64,000 nt of DNA from Algoriphagus mannitolivorans DSM 15301 (GCF_000429425.1 NZ_AUBV01000016.1:1-64000), one strand, 5' to 3'; shown: positions 15,061 to 23,995, counted from the first letter of the stretch. The notes: generated by a model not told the origin, from the letters alone. Numbers and translations: made by a program.

Positions 15061-17475
15061 TTAACTTCTGATATACGCCCCCACCTGATCTTGGAAGGCC
15101 TGAATCAATTTACTCATTGTTTTATCAATTACCTTGTCGGTAAGTGTATTTTCTGAATCCTGAAGAATAAAGCTCAAAGCATAGGCCTTTTTACCTGAAT
15201 CGATCTTATCTCCCTGGTACACATCAAAAACGCCAATCCGCTTTAATAATTTTCCACCAGCCTTCTCTGCTACAGATTTAACCTGATCGTAGGTCACCGC
15301 TTTGTCAATGACCAAAGAAAGATCACGACGGACTTCAGGGAATTTGGAGATTTCCTGATAGCGCTTCAGTCCGGAAGCTTTCTTGCAAAGCAAGTCCCAA
15401 TCCAAATCAGCATACCATACTTCTTGACGAACTTCGGCGAGTTTTAGGATTTTGTCATCCACCAAGCCAAGTGTCCCCAAGATTTTTTCTCCCAGCTTCA
15501 ATTCCAAACCATAGGTGAAAGGGGCGGATTCGATAGGATTTACCTGCCCGACTTCGATGTTCAGCTTTTCCAGGACCTTCTCTACGGTAGAATACAAATC
15601 CGCAAACCCGAATGGCTTAGATGGCTCCACCCAGCTTTCTGCGGATCTATTGCCCGAATGGAAAATCGCCAGTCTCCTACCTTCCTGATAGCCTTCAGGT
15701 GTTTTTTGATAAACCGTGCCAAATTCAAAGCCTTTCAGGTCCGTTTGGCGTCGGTTGATATTATGTGCCATGACTTCCAGGCCAGAGAATAGCAAGGTCT
15801 GACGCATCACACCTAAGTCTTCACTGAGCTTGTTGTAGATCTCCACATTCTTGGACGCATCCAAAAATCCGGATTTCTCTGCGTACTGAGGCTTTGTCAA
15901 GCTATTGGTAATCAATTCGAAGTAACCTTGTCCAGCGAGTATTTCTGAAAGTTTGAACTGAAGCTTGTTCAGATCCTTGACAGGGTGCTCGGCCAGATAG
16001 TCTGTGCTGAGATTTTCTACAAGTTCCACCTGATGAAAACCGTGAATTCTCAAGACTTCCTCAATAATGTCTGCCTCTCGCGTGACATCCACCCGGTAGG
16101 GCTTCACGATGGCAGTAAATCCAACCCCCGTTTCTTCTGTCACTCGGATGTCCAAACTTTCCAAAATTGACTTCACCTCTTTGGGCTCGATCTTTTTACC
16201 AATTAGACGGTTGATATGACCATACTCCACCTCAATTTTAAAATCCTGTACCGGATCAGGATAAAGGTCAATAATTTCTGAACACACCTTTCCACCTGCT
16301 ATTTCCTGCAGAAGCTCCACCGCTCTTTTCAAGGCAAATACAGGCATATTAGGATCTGTCCCTCGTTCAAAACGGAAGGATGCATCTGTCTTCAGCCCAT
16401 GAAATTGGGATCCTTTTCGGATCACATCCGGAGAGAAATATGCTGACTCCAAGAAAATCGAAGTAGTAGATTCACTTACGCCAGAATGAAGTCCCCCGAA
16501 AATCCCGGCAATGCACATCCCTCCTTTGGAATCACAAATCATCAATTCTTCCCCTGAAAGCTTTCTTTCTTTTTCGTCCAAAGTGACGAAAGGAGTCCCT
16601 TTGGCAAGCTTTCCAACGATGATTTTCCCATCGGAAATCTTGTCGGTATCAAATGCATGCAGAGGCTGCCCTAGGTCATGCAGGATGAAATTGGTGATAT
16701 CTACCACATTGTTGATTGGCTCCAAATCCAGGGATCTCAGGAAATTTTGCAACCACTGAGGAGAAGGCCCTACTTTCAAGTCTGAAATGACCACTCCAGC
16801 ATATCTTGGACAATCCTTGGAATCCTGAACCTTCACGGTAATGGCTGGCCCAGATTTCTCCGGGGAAAGAGGCTTTTCTTGAGGAAGGCAGATTGGTCTG
16901 CCTAAAAGTGCCTTGAGATCTCTTGCAACTCCCAAGTGAGAAGCCGCATCTGCCCTATTGGGCGTCAATCCAATTTCTAAAACTGCATCATTCTCCACCT
17001 CAAAATACGCCGAGGCAGGTGTACCATTGGGTAAATCCGTATCCAAAATCATGATCCCGGCATGAGACTTCCCGATACCGATTTCGTCCTCTGCACAGAT
17101 CATTCCCTCGGAAACCTGACCACGGATTTTAGCTTTCTTAATTTCAAAAGGTTCGCCTTCTGAGGGATAAAGTTTCGCTCCTACAGTAGCCACGACGACT
17201 TTCTGGCCTGCGGCTACATTAGGGGCCCCGCAGACTATTTGAGAAGGAGTGCCTGTGCCAATATCAACAGTGGTAAGGCTAAGCTTATCTGCATCCGGGT
17301 GTTTTTCACAAGTCAAAACCTCCCCTATCACGATCCCTTCCAAACCACCTGGAACGGACTGAAACTCCTCTACCGCTTCGACTTCCAGACCGGATTGGGT
17401 CAAAAGCGCTGCAATTTGATCAGGGCTTTCGGTCAGTTGAATGTATTTTTTAAGTCGATTAATCGAAATTTTCAT
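15061..17475 (-). CDS. pheT: Phenylalanine-tRNA ligase beta subunit
   Basis: This 804-residue subunit of the (alpha-beta)2 enzyme charges tRNA-Phe. Visible domains in order are the N-terminal EMAP/OB tRNA-binding domain (VIGEVLTCEKHPDADKLSL, about 50-70), the B3/B4 editing domain (about 220-370), the B5 domain (about 405-475), the catalytic-like core, and a C-terminal ferredoxin-fold anticodon-binding domain beginning around YQEISKFPEVRRDLSLV. The length is typical. pheS is not adjacent in this window. It heads the cluster with zapA and rny. Confidence 0.97.
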   Translation of the reverse strand: MKISINRLKKYIQLTESPDQIAALLTQSGLEVEAVEEFQSVPGGLEGIVIGEVLTCEKHPDADKLSLTTVDIGTGTPSQIVCGAPNVAAGQKVVVATVGAKLYPSEGEPFEIKKAKIRGQVSEGMICAEDEIGIGKSHAGIMILDTDLPNGTPASAYFEVENDAVLEIGLTPNRADAASHLGVARDLKALLGRPICLPQEKPLSPEKSGPAITVKVQDSKDCPRYAGVVISDLKVGPSPQWLQNFLRSLDLEPINNVVDITNFILHDLGQPLHAFDTDKISDGKIIVGKLAKGTPFVTLDEKERKLSGEELMICDSKGGMCIAGIFGGLHSGVSESTTSIFLESAYFSPDVIRKGSQFHGLKTDASFRFERGTDPNMPVFALKRAVELLQEIAGGKVCSEIIDLYPDPVQDFKIEVEYGHINRLIGKKIEPKEVKSILESLDIRVTEETGVGFTAIVKPYRVDVTREADIIEEVLRIHGFHQVELVENLSTDYLAEHPVKDLNKLQFKLSEILAGQGYFELITNSLTKPQYAEKSGFLDASKNVEIYNKLSEDLGVMRQTLLFSGLEVMAHNINRRQTDLKGFEFGTVYQKTPEGYQEGRRLAIFHSGNRSAESWVEPSKPFGFADLYSTVEKVLEKLNIEVGQVNPIESAPFTYGLELKLGEKILGTLGLVDDKILKLAEVRQEVWYADLDWDLLCKKASGLKRYQEISKFPEVRRDLSLVIDKAVTYDQVKSVAEKAGGKLLKRIGVFDVYQGDKIDSGKKAYALSFILQDSENTLTDKVIDKTMSKLIQAFQDQVGAYIRS

Positions 17476-17512
17476 AGGTCTTGTCTTTTCGGGACACTTT
17501 CCCGATAGGTTA

Positions 17513-17541
17513 ACAAAAAAGGTGCATCGGCACCTTTTTGG
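17513..17541 (-). terminator. Intrinsic terminator after the DUF1684 gene
   Basis: AAAAAAGGTGC and GCACCTTTTT pair around a 4-base loop. The minus-strand T run follows. It separates the radC-DUF1684 unit from pheT. Confidence 0.85.
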
Positions 17542-17580
17542 ACTAAGTCACAAATTTAGAAGAATTGCAGGAGGGGAAGT

Positions 17581-18198
17581 CTATTTAGAATAATTTTTCT
17601 CCCCCGCTTCGATGGGTATATCCAATAAATTTTCTCGTGGCGGAAGTGGACAGGCAAAATCCGGATTGTAAGCGCAATAGGGATTATAGGCCAGATTGAA
17701 ATCAATCGTGATGCTGTTTTTCCCATCCTGGCGGACATTCAGGTATCTACCTCCCCCATAAGTATCTCTACCACTGGTCTCATCGGCAAAAGCCAAGAAG
17801 AAATTCCGCATATCCGATTCCTTGACTGACTGTAATAACAAGAGCTTATTGGTCTTTCCTCCCAATTCAAATTCTGCGTAAGAATGCTCAATGTACCGTT
17901 CTTTGGACCCATCGGTCATCGGAACTTCCCTAACTTTTTTGTTTTCGATCGGAAGGAGCCTCGCCTTTACTTTATAATCTGAATTGATTTCATAAAAAGT
18001 CAGCGAAGTGAAATTAGCCTTCTGCTCATCGGTCAAAGGCGATTCAGCATTGAAGCGAATGTATTTAAACTGGCGTTCCCGTTCCTTTTCGATTTTCTCA
18101 ATATAGTCTTCGGGACTTTCGGAAGCGGTAAACATATAACCCACGGCCACCACGACCACTAACCCCACAAGCAATAAAATAATCTGACTGGCTTTCAT
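17581..18198 (-). CDS. DUF1684-family protein, membrane-anchored
   Basis: This 205-residue protein has one N-terminal transmembrane segment (about residues 5-24, IILLLVGLVVVVAVGYMF) and then a soluble domain. The C-terminal block AYNPYCAYNPDFACPLPPRE is the hallmark of the DUF1684 family, found widely in bacteria and of unknown biochemical role. The conserved asparagines, tyrosines and cysteines in that block may form a binding site; this is inference. It follows radC by 3 bases and ends in a strong terminator, so radC and this gene form one operon. Confidence 0.88.
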   Translation of the reverse strand: MKASQIILLLVGLVVVVAVGYMFTASESPEDYIEKIEKERERQFKYIRFNAESPLTDEQKANFTSLTFYEINSDYKVKARLLPIENKKVREVPMTDGSKERYIEHSYAEFELGGKTNKLLLLQSVKESDMRNFFLAFADETSGRDTYGGGRYLNVRQDGKNSITIDFNLAYNPYCAYNPDFACPLPPRENLLDIPIEAGEKNYSK

Positions 18199-18201
18199 AT
18201 T

Positions 18202-18897
18202 TCACAAGATACCTTCATCGGCGAAGCTAAAATAGCCACGATCTGAAAATATCACATGATCTAATACGGGTAAATCCATATCCCTCCCAATTTTGACCAA
18301 TCTCTCGGTAAGCCTTTTGTCCTGCTCAGAGGGAGTGAGGCTGCCACTGGGATGATTATGGACCAAAATCATTGATTGAGCCAAGTGCTCCAGAGCAGTT
18401 TTAAAAACAACTTTAGCATCTACCACCGTGCCTGAGGTACCCCCTTGGCTGATGAGATGCTTTTTGATCACCTGATTGGACCGATTCATCAGCACGAGGT
18501 AAAAATGCTCCACCACCTCATCGTAGAGTTCAGGCCGCATCAATTCATACACATCTCTGGAAGAAGAAATCTTGGGCCTAGCCTGAGGCTCCTGTTCTTT
18601 TCTCCTCCTGCCGAGCTCCATTGCTGCCACTATCGAGATGGCTTTGGCCTCGCCAATTCCTTTGAATTTCATCAGGTCTTTGATGGAAAGCTTGGCCAAA
18701 GTGGATAGATCGTAGCTGACATTTTTCAAAATAAGCCTGGAGAGATCTACCGCACTGAGAGTTTTGGTACCTGAGCCTATTAAAATGGCAATCAATTCTG
18801 CATCAGACAAAGCTGATTTTCCTTTCAAAAGGAGTTTTTCTCTGGGCCGATCCTCCTCCGCGAGTTCGGAGATCTTGGTGGAAAAGTTTTGATCCAT
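18202..18897 (-). CDS. radC: RadC-family protein (JAB/MPN domain)
   Basis: This 231-residue protein has an N-terminal helix-hairpin-helix region (LAKLSIKDLMKFKGIGEAKA) and a C-terminal JAB metalloprotease-like fold with the metal-binding signature VHNHPSGSLTPSEQD. RadC was named as a DNA-repair protein but its actual function remains doubtful; several members relate to recombination or mobile DNA. The length is normal for the family. The short upstream gap contains the inverted repeat ATAACT-AA-AGTTAT at about 18917-18930. Confidence 0.94.
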   Translation of the reverse strand: MDQNFSTKISELAEEDRPREKLLLKGKSALSDAELIAILIGSGTKTLSAVDLSRLILKNVSYDLSTLAKLSIKDLMKFKGIGEAKAISIVAAMELGRRRKEQEPQARPKISSSRDVYELMRPELYDEVVEHFYLVLMNRSNQVIKKHLISQGGTSGTVVDAKVVFKTALEHLAQSMILVHNHPSGSLTPSEQDKRLTERLVKIGRDMDLPVLDHVIFSDRGYFSFADEGIL

Positions 18898-18944
18898 AAT
18901 CCATTGGATAAAAAGTATAACTAAAGTTATTTAGAAAAAGTCAA

Positions 18945-18975
18945 TAAAAAAACCCTGCCTTTGGAGCAGGGTTTA
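18945..18975 (-). terminator. Intrinsic terminator of rpsT
   Basis: AACCCTGC (18951-18958) and GCAGGGTT (18966-18973) form the stem, and a minus-strand T run of seven or more follows. Confidence 0.88.
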
Positions 18976-18994
18976 TAAAGAAAGTCCTGAAGTA

Positions 18995-19249
18995 TTAAGC
19001 CAAAGCGTTAACGAATTTGGCCAATCTTGATTTCTTGTTGCTAGCGTTGTTTTTGTGAATGACATTCTTCTTAGCCAGTTTGTCCAACATTGAAGATACT
19101 TTCTGATACAGCTCCATAGCTTCTACTTTGTCGGTAGCAGCCTTCAGCCTTTTGATGAAAGTTCTGGTTGTTTTGGCCTGATATCTGTTTCTCAAACGCT
19201 TCGCTTCGTTGGCACGAATTCTCTTAAGAGCTGATTTATGATTTGCCAT
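18995..19249 (-). CDS. rpsT: Small ribosomal subunit protein bS20
   Basis: This 84-residue, strongly basic protein starts MANHKSALKRIRANEAKRLR, the signature of bS20, and contains KKNVIHKNNASNKKSRLAK near its C terminus. It binds 16S rRNA early in 30S assembly. It forms a single-gene unit with a consensus promoter upstream (19300-19331) and a terminator downstream. Confidence 0.97.
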   Translation of the reverse strand: MANHKSALKRIRANEAKRLRNRYQAKTTRTFIKRLKAATDKVEAMELYQKVSSMLDKLAKKNVIHKNNASNKKSRLAKFVNALA

Positions 19250-19299
19250 ATCTCGTTGTTAAATAAATTCTTTACGTTCCCCTATTCCGAATTGGAGTG

Positions 19300-19331
19300 C
19301 AAAGTTATTGTAAATTATTAATTCTGCCAAA
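19300..19331 (-). promoter_or_regulatory. Promoter of rpsT: TTTG, 20 bases, TAACTTTG
   Basis: On the minus strand TTTG (19328-19331) is followed after exactly 20 bases by TAACTTTG (19300-19307), an ideal match to the Bacteroidota sigma-A consensus. A second -7-like TATATTTG lies further upstream at 19406-19413. Confidence 0.8.
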
Positions 19332-19459
19332 GGAATTTAAAACATTCCTTGAGTCTTGGACTTGAGACAACTCGGAAAATTTGGCAAACAGTCCAATACA
19401 GGCTGCAAATATAGATTTTTTCATTTTCAAAAAGAGATTTGTTTTGATAAATTTCCTAA

Positions 19460-20395
19460 ATGAAGATTTTTATTATTTGGATTTTTTCCTTCTTTTTTTG
19501 GCATCCCACTTCAGAGTTCTGGGGATTTTTTGCGCATGAGTTGATCAACCGTCAGGCAGTCTTCTCCTTACCTCCTGAAATGATGATCCTCTATAAAGCC
19601 GAAATCACATTTATAGGCACCAATGCAGTCAACCCTGACCGACGAAGGTATGCTGTGCAAGGAGAAGCAGAGAAACACTACATAGACTTGGACCACTATG
19701 GAGACAGCGCGCTTTTTATCCTGCCGAACTATTGGCCAGAGGCCATCAAAAAATTTCCGGAGGATAGTCTACGGGCCCACGGGATAGGACCTTGGTCCGC
19801 CTATCAGACCTTCTTAAGCTTGACTAAGGCATTTGAGCAAAAAAACCAGGCAGCAATACTCCGGCTTTCAGCAGATTTGGGACATTATTTGGGTGACCTG
19901 AACGTTCCTTTGCACACTACCAAAAATTACAATGGCCAACTGACCGGACAGGAAGGAATTCACGGGTTTTGGGAAAGCAGGGTTCCTGAGCTTATGTCCC
20001 AGAACTATTCTTTCTGGGTTGGAAAAGCTGAGTATGTAGAAAAACCCCAACTCGCTATCTGGAAAGCTGTAGCTCAGGCCCATGCTCAGGTGGACAGCGT
20101 ATTATTTTTTGAAAGGGAGCTTACCAAGGCTTTTCCAGAGGATCAAAAATTCAGTTTTGAGGAGAGAAACCGGATCACAGTTCGGGTTTATTCCCGAGAA
20201 TTTACCGAAGCCTATGCTTCCGCGCTGGACGGAATGGTAGAAAGGCAATTGCGGAAGTCTATCAAAATGATCGCTGACTTTTGGTTTACCGCGTGGGTCA
20301 ATGCGGGGCAACCAGACTTGAGTACGCTTGGCGGAACTGTGTTCGAAGAAGAAAAACTTACGCCTGATACAAAATTGAAGGTGAGAGATCACTGA
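19460..20395 (+). CDS. Secreted zinc hydrolase of the phospholipase C / S1-P1 nuclease superfamily
   Basis: This 311-residue protein has a hydrophobic signal peptide (residues 1-20). Cleavage before W21 would make tryptophan the mature N terminus, and W21/H26 reproduce the W1/H6 zinc-ligand spacing of S1/P1 nucleases. Further ligand-like residues follow in order: NPDRRRY, KHYIDLDH, GHYLGDLNVPLH, and GIHGFWES, where glutamate stands in place of the usual last aspartate. All parts of the three-zinc site are thus recognisable. Substrate could be phosphodiesters of lipids or nucleic acids. It is flanked downstream by a palindromic repeat. Confidence 0.85.
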   Translation: MKIFIIWIFSFFFWHPTSEFWGFFAHELINRQAVFSLPPEMMILYKAEITFIGTNAVNPDRRRYAVQGEAEKHYIDLDHYGDSALFILPNYWPEAIKKFPEDSLRAHGIGPWSAYQTFLSLTKAFEQKNQAAILRLSADLGHYLGDLNVPLHTTKNYNGQLTGQEGIHGFWESRVPELMSQNYSFWVGKAEYVEKPQLAIWKAVAQAHAQVDSVLFFERELTKAFPEDQKFSFEERNRITVRVYSREFTEAYASALDGMVERQLRKSIKMIADFWFTAWVNAGQPDLSTLGGTVFEEEKLTPDTKLKVRDH

Positions 20396-20404
20396 AGAAA
20401 GTGG

Positions 20405-20511
20405 GCAGTCTCAGTTAGTAGTAGGCAGATTGTTACGTATAAAATCTAACTGACCGGTTTCAGAATTTAATTTATTAGAACTATTTAAAATTTGTTGCTT
20501 ACTGAGACTGC
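20405..20511. repeat. Inverted repeat GCAGTCTCAGT ... ACTGAGACTGC
   Basis: An 11-bp perfect inverted repeat (20405-20415 and 20501-20511) brackets about 85 bases of AT-rich sequence between converging genes. The left arm's words (GGCAGTCTC, CAGTTAG, AGTAGGCAG) also occur at 10862-10892, indicating a repeat family. Confidence 0.6.
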
Positions 20512-20527
20512 GACTGATTACTGACTC

Positions 20528-21832
20528 TTATGACCTCAAATAAAGCTGGATTGCATTCCCCAACCTCCTAAATGTATCCTTAAACACCTCTTCTTTTTCT
20601 TCTAAAAGGGTCACTCTGAATCCTCTCAGATCTGAGCAAAATGAGGAAATCGGCACCACGCAAATCTGTTCTGCAGCTAACAAATAATACACAAATCGTT
20701 TGTCCAATGGCATATTCGGATCGTCCAGCCAACTGTCTAAGAGACCCTGAACCCTTGAGTCCTTGATTTCAAGCTTTTGATGCGGATGGAGTAAGACCTC
20801 ATCAAAAACAATGGTATTGTAAAAAGCTCCCTGAGTTGGATTAAATTTAATACCCGGAATATCTCCCAGGATTTCTTTCATCCACTCACTTCTCTTTCCA
20901 ATCGCTTCATTGGCCTTTTGACGGTAAGCGTGATACTCTGGGTGACTCATGATTTTAGGAATCGCCAACTGAGGTAAAATGGTTGAACAAACCTCAATCA
21001 TCTTCGCATTCTCCAGCGTCTGGCATAATTTGGAAAACTCAACTGATGCTTCCCGATTGTAAAACTCCATCCAGCCACAGCGCGCCCCTGGCCATGGAAA
21101 TTCTTTGGAAATACCTTTTAGCGAAATGGCCGGCCTACTTCCGATTACCTCTGCCAAGGCGACCGCCTCAATCCCGTTGTAAGTAATATTTTGGTAGATC
21201 TCATCTGCAATCAACAGTAGGTTAAACTCCTCGGCGATTTGGACAAATCCTTCCAAAACTTCCTTTGGATAGACCATCCCGGTTGGATTGTCAGGATTGA
21301 TGATCAAAATACCAACGATGGAGGGGTTATATTTTACTTTCAAATACAAATCTTCCATGTCCGGTAGCCATTGATTGTCCGGGTCGAGCTTATAGGTGAT
21401 CGGAGCGGTATTCGCATGAGCAGCTTCTGCCGAACTATGGGTGGAGTATGCCGGTGAAGGCCCGATAATCCGTGCTGTTGGTATCAGAAATTGATACAGC
21501 TTGGCAATCGCATCTCCAAGTCCGTTGAAAAAGAGAATATCTTCTGCTGTGATTTGGGTCCCTCCTTTTTCATTATTCAGATTTGCCAAAAACTTTCGGG
21601 TTTCCAACACTCCTTTGGAATCCGCATAGCCATAGGTTTTGTCTTCTTTGAGTAAATCGGCGATAATTGCTTTCATCCATTCCGGCACGTGATTGCTCTT
21701 TTGGATAGGATCACCGATGTTTTCCCAGGTAATAGGAAATCCAAGGGATTCAATTTGCCGGGCTTTTTTTACAATTCCCCGGATTTCATAGGAAAGTTCT
21801 TCAGCTCCGGGTCTCAGGAGTAGCTGTCTCAT
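20528..21832 (-). CDS. Pyridoxal-phosphate-dependent aminotransferase, class I/II
   Basis: This 434-residue enzyme has the aminotransferase fold landmarks: the cofactor phosphate/substrate region NGLGDAIAKLYQ, the conserved INPDNPTGMVYP, IADEIYQNITYNG, and the Schiff-base lysine in SLKGISKEFPWPGARCGWME with its downstream arginine. It probably transfers amino groups between an amino acid and a 2-oxo acid in the cytoplasm; which amino acid is uncertain. The gene is monocistronic, followed by the 20405-20511 repeat. The 5' flank (21833-22043) holds no recognisable feature. Confidence 0.93.
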   Translation of the reverse strand: MRQLLLRPGAEELSYEIRGIVKKARQIESLGFPITWENIGDPIQKSNHVPEWMKAIIADLLKEDKTYGYADSKGVLETRKFLANLNNEKGGTQITAEDILFFNGLGDAIAKLYQFLIPTARIIGPSPAYSTHSSAEAAHANTAPITYKLDPDNQWLPDMEDLYLKVKYNPSIVGILIINPDNPTGMVYPKEVLEGFVQIAEEFNLLLIADEIYQNITYNGIEAVALAEVIGSRPAISLKGISKEFPWPGARCGWMEFYNREASVEFSKLCQTLENAKMIEVCSTILPQLAIPKIMSHPEYHAYRQKANEAIGKRSEWMKEILGDIPGIKFNPTQGAFYNTIVFDEVLLHPHQKLEIKDSRVQGLLDSWLDDPNMPLDKRFVYYLLAAEQICVVPISSFCSDLRGFRVTLLEEKEEVFKDTFRRLGNAIQLYLRS

Positions 21833-22043
21833 AGGTCAATAGGCTGGTTTGGAAAATATTCCGATACAAAGAAAAGGAAAAGACCTTGGAATAGTCTGAG
21901 AATCGATAAAAATCCAAATGATTTAACATGATCCTTAAAATCAATCCTTCTAATTAGGTCAATACTATTTCAGCCAAATTTTGAGTTTGATTAAAAGCGA
22001 CAGTACAGCTGATACAGAACTTTTTACCTCAGGAATACTGAAA

Positions 22044-22685
22044 TCAGTGAAGCTGTACCTGACAGCCTATACTTCCTAAAATCTGGGTGGAACCTTGAAC
22101 ATAATTTCGATCTGTAGGATTGATAACGATCTCCCTGCCATTTAAACCTCCATACCTGATCTTTATAAACAAATTGACGGGAAGTTTTCCTCTTTCATTT
22201 TCAAAAATCCGGTATGAAAATCCTCCACTTCCTTGTAATACATTGAAATTAAGAGCGAAACGAGACAATCCGTAACCATGGTTTAAAGTCATCCATCCCA
22301 AACCAAAATCAGTGAGAAAAGAAAGGCGTTGGGTGACCTTAAATTGGTGATACACCAAAACTCCGCGTTCCCTTAACCTAGCTTGCTCAAAAAAATTCCC
22401 CAAAAATCGATTTTCTTGCAAAGAAGCACCTTGACCGCCTACTACTAGAGCAATCCCGGGGAACTTATCGTAACGAAGACCTAACGAGACGCTGTATCCT
22501 AGTCCCAATTGATAGGTATCACCTAAGTAAGTTCCCTTTTTAAGATTCCTAAACTGAAACTCTAAGCTTGGTTCAAAAACAAACCCATGAGATCGCTCAT
22601 TTTGAACCATTCCTTTTTCCTGTGCAATTAGAGGGAGACTAAAAACCCATAGAATGAGAATCAAACCATAAAAAAAACTCTTCAT
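22044..22685 (-). CDS. Probable outer-membrane beta-barrel protein of unknown function
   Basis: This 213-residue protein has a signal peptide (MKSFFYGLILILWVFSLPLI then AQ, cleavage near residue 22). The rest alternates aromatic, glycine and polar residues in strand-like segments (LGDTYQLGLGYSVSLGLRYD, KVTQRLSFLTDFGLGW), typical of small eight-stranded barrels. I do not recognise a named family. It overlaps the upstream lipoprotein gene by 4 bases (ATGA), so the two are translationally coupled and probably work together at the outer membrane. Confidence 0.75.
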   Translation of the reverse strand: MKSFFYGLILILWVFSLPLIAQEKGMVQNERSHGFVFEPSLEFQFRNLKKGTYLGDTYQLGLGYSVSLGLRYDKFPGIALVVGGQGASLQENRFLGNFFEQARLRERGVLVYHQFKVTQRLSFLTDFGLGWMTLNHGYGLSRFALNFNVLQGSGGFSYRIFENERGKLPVNLFIKIRYGGLNGREIVINPTDRNYVQGSTQILGSIGCQVQLH

Positions 22686-23113
22686 TGATTTAATACCTTA
22701 ATTAATCCAAGTTCGACGACTCCTGATTCATTTTTATTCGCAAAAAAAACTATCAAATGATTTTTTAGCTCAAGTTCGCCGAATGAATCTACCTCTGCCA
22801 AGAAAGGTGTCTGAATCTCAATGAAATAAATACTTTCCAAATTCTTGGAAGGAACAACAAACCTAAACTCTCCAACCAAATTGGTTTTTACTTTGTAGAT
22901 AGGAGACTTAGCTATCGGCCTTTGGAAATCAGTAAAGTCCAAATCATCTGTGAATATCAATTCCACCCCTTCCAGTGCATTCCCTGACTCGTCGACAATA
23001 CGGCCGGTAACAGTATCAAAACTATCATCGACGAATTCCCTGCATCCCCAGTGGAAAAGTAAAAGAGCTAAGAAAAAAATGGAAAATACGAAGCCTGGAA
23101 TTCTAGTATTCAT
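22682..23113 (-). CDS. Putative lipoprotein with a carboxypeptidase-regulatory-like domain
   Basis: This 143-residue protein has a lipoprotein signal (hydrophobic stretch LFHWGC, cysteine near residue 24). The stretch from about residue 33, TVTGRIVDESGNALEGVELI, is the start of a carboxypeptidase-regulatory-like Ig fold, a module common in Bacteroidota envelope proteins. The last part (VPSKNLESIYFIEIQTPF onward) continues that fold. It overlaps the barrel-protein gene downstream by 4 bases. A structural or binding role at the outer membrane is the best guess. Confidence 0.75.
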   Translation of the reverse strand: MNTRIPGFVFSIFFLALLLFHWGCREFVDDSFDTVTGRIVDESGNALEGVELIFTDDLDFTDFQRPIAKSPIYKVKTNLVGEFRFVVPSKNLESIYFIEIQTPFLAEVDSFGELELKNHLIVFFANKNESGVVELGLIKVLNQ

Positions 23114-23189
23114 TGTTCAACTTGATCTTAAATATTTCCTGAGCCCTTTCATGTTTTCGAATTTCACCGCACCAACCTTCCAAAAGATA

Positions 23190-23369
23190 TCAAACTTTCT
23201 TTTTCCTGTTCTTCAATGCTTCAGCTAAAAAAGCAAATACTCCCCAGCAGATTACTACCATCAAAACCCAAGTGGGTATTATAAATAGGTCCAAATATTT
23301 AGCCAATAAGATCAGAATAATCAATGAAAAAGGAAGTCCATAAATTCGGTCTATAATTTTCTTACTCAT
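23190..23369 (-). CDS. Small two-helix membrane protein (59 residues)
   Basis: The frame reads MSKKIIDRIYGLPFSLIILI and continues through LLAKYLDLFIIPTWVLMVVI to a basic tail KNRKKKV. Two hydrophobic helices (about residues 13-30 and 31-51) fill most of it. Its ATG overlaps the stop of the upstream amber-interrupted gene by ATGA, which supports it as a real, coupled gene. No family is recognised. Confidence 0.6.
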   Translation of the reverse strand: MSKKIIDRIYGLPFSLIILILLAKYLDLFIIPTWVLMVVICWGVFAFLAEALKNRKKKV

Positions 23370-23770
23370 TTTCTTTTCAAAAGATATCTCGTGTGACCGT
23401 TGGGATAGCCAAAAATGAGCGTGTCGCCGGAAAAGCCATAGCGATTAGTCCGACTCCCTTCACTGGTGTTCATTTCAAGGATTTGGTTATCGATGGTTTT
23501 CCATTGGAAAGTTGGAATGGCCGAATAATCAATAGGAGCATTTATCCCCAACCTTTTTGCATCGTCCCGAAAGAACTGCGGATCTACGATCTACTTCCCA
23601 TCCTTTGTATAGGTTTCCACATAGCTCTTCCCGTAAAACTCATCTTTGATAGTATCCCCATTTCCATCTTTGGAGAAAAGTATCGTCCATTTCCCAACCA
23701 AGCGCGGGTCGCGCTCTGCATTTTGAATAAAGAAGAGAAAAAAGATTAAACTGAGGGTCCCAAGTTTCAT
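23366..23770 (-). pseudogene. Small secreted protein gene interrupted by an in-frame amber codon
   Basis: Starting at the ATG at 23770, the frame encodes a signal peptide (MKLGTLSLIFFLFFIQNA) and a domain beginning DPRLVGKWTILFSKDGNG, like the first strand of lipocalin-like proteins. At codon 60 a TAG (23591-23593) interrupts ...YTKDGK / IVDPQFFRDD..., after which the same frame runs on for 74 residues to a TGA. The sequence on both sides reads as one protein of 134 residues. A single base change (for example from CAG or AAG) would explain it. Alternatives are readthrough or a sequencing error. Confidence 0.7.
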
Positions 23771-23777
23771 ACCTTAT

Positions 23778-23957
23778 TCATTTAAATTTTTTTGCCTTTT
23801 TCCACTGCTGAACTATGCCTACACCGGACCAAATACAATATAAAAACATAGAAACCATAATAGGATTCGGATAATTTTTGCCTTCAGGCACAAGTCCCCT
23901 GTGCCACCACGAAAATCCACCAATCAAAAGCGAAGAAGTGAAAAGAACTGAATACAT
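23778..23957 (-). CDS. Small membrane protein, paralog of its upstream neighbour
   Basis: The frame from ATG 23957 gives 59 residues, MYSVLFTSSLLIGGFSWWHR through EGKNYPNPIMVSMFLYC to a basic end. It aligns with the next gene (23996-24193): both have IGG-x-S-x-WH-x-G, then EG-x-N and PN, then a second helix and a lysine-rich tail. The first few residues seem missing: an ATG at 23986 (MEKK...) would join this frame if its run of seven A residues had eight. So the natural start may be frameshifted. Confidence 0.55.
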   Translation of the reverse strand: MYSVLFTSSLLIGGFSWWHRGLVPEGKNYPNPIMVSMFLYCIWSGVGIVQQWKKAKKFK

Positions 23958-23995
23958 GACTAAAAGACTTTTATCTTTTTTTCCATAGAATCAAA

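Noticed and set aside
21833-22043. Possible gene or RNA in the 211-base gap upstream of the aminotransferase
   Set aside because: No open frame with a start, no hairpin with a T run, and no repeat was found.
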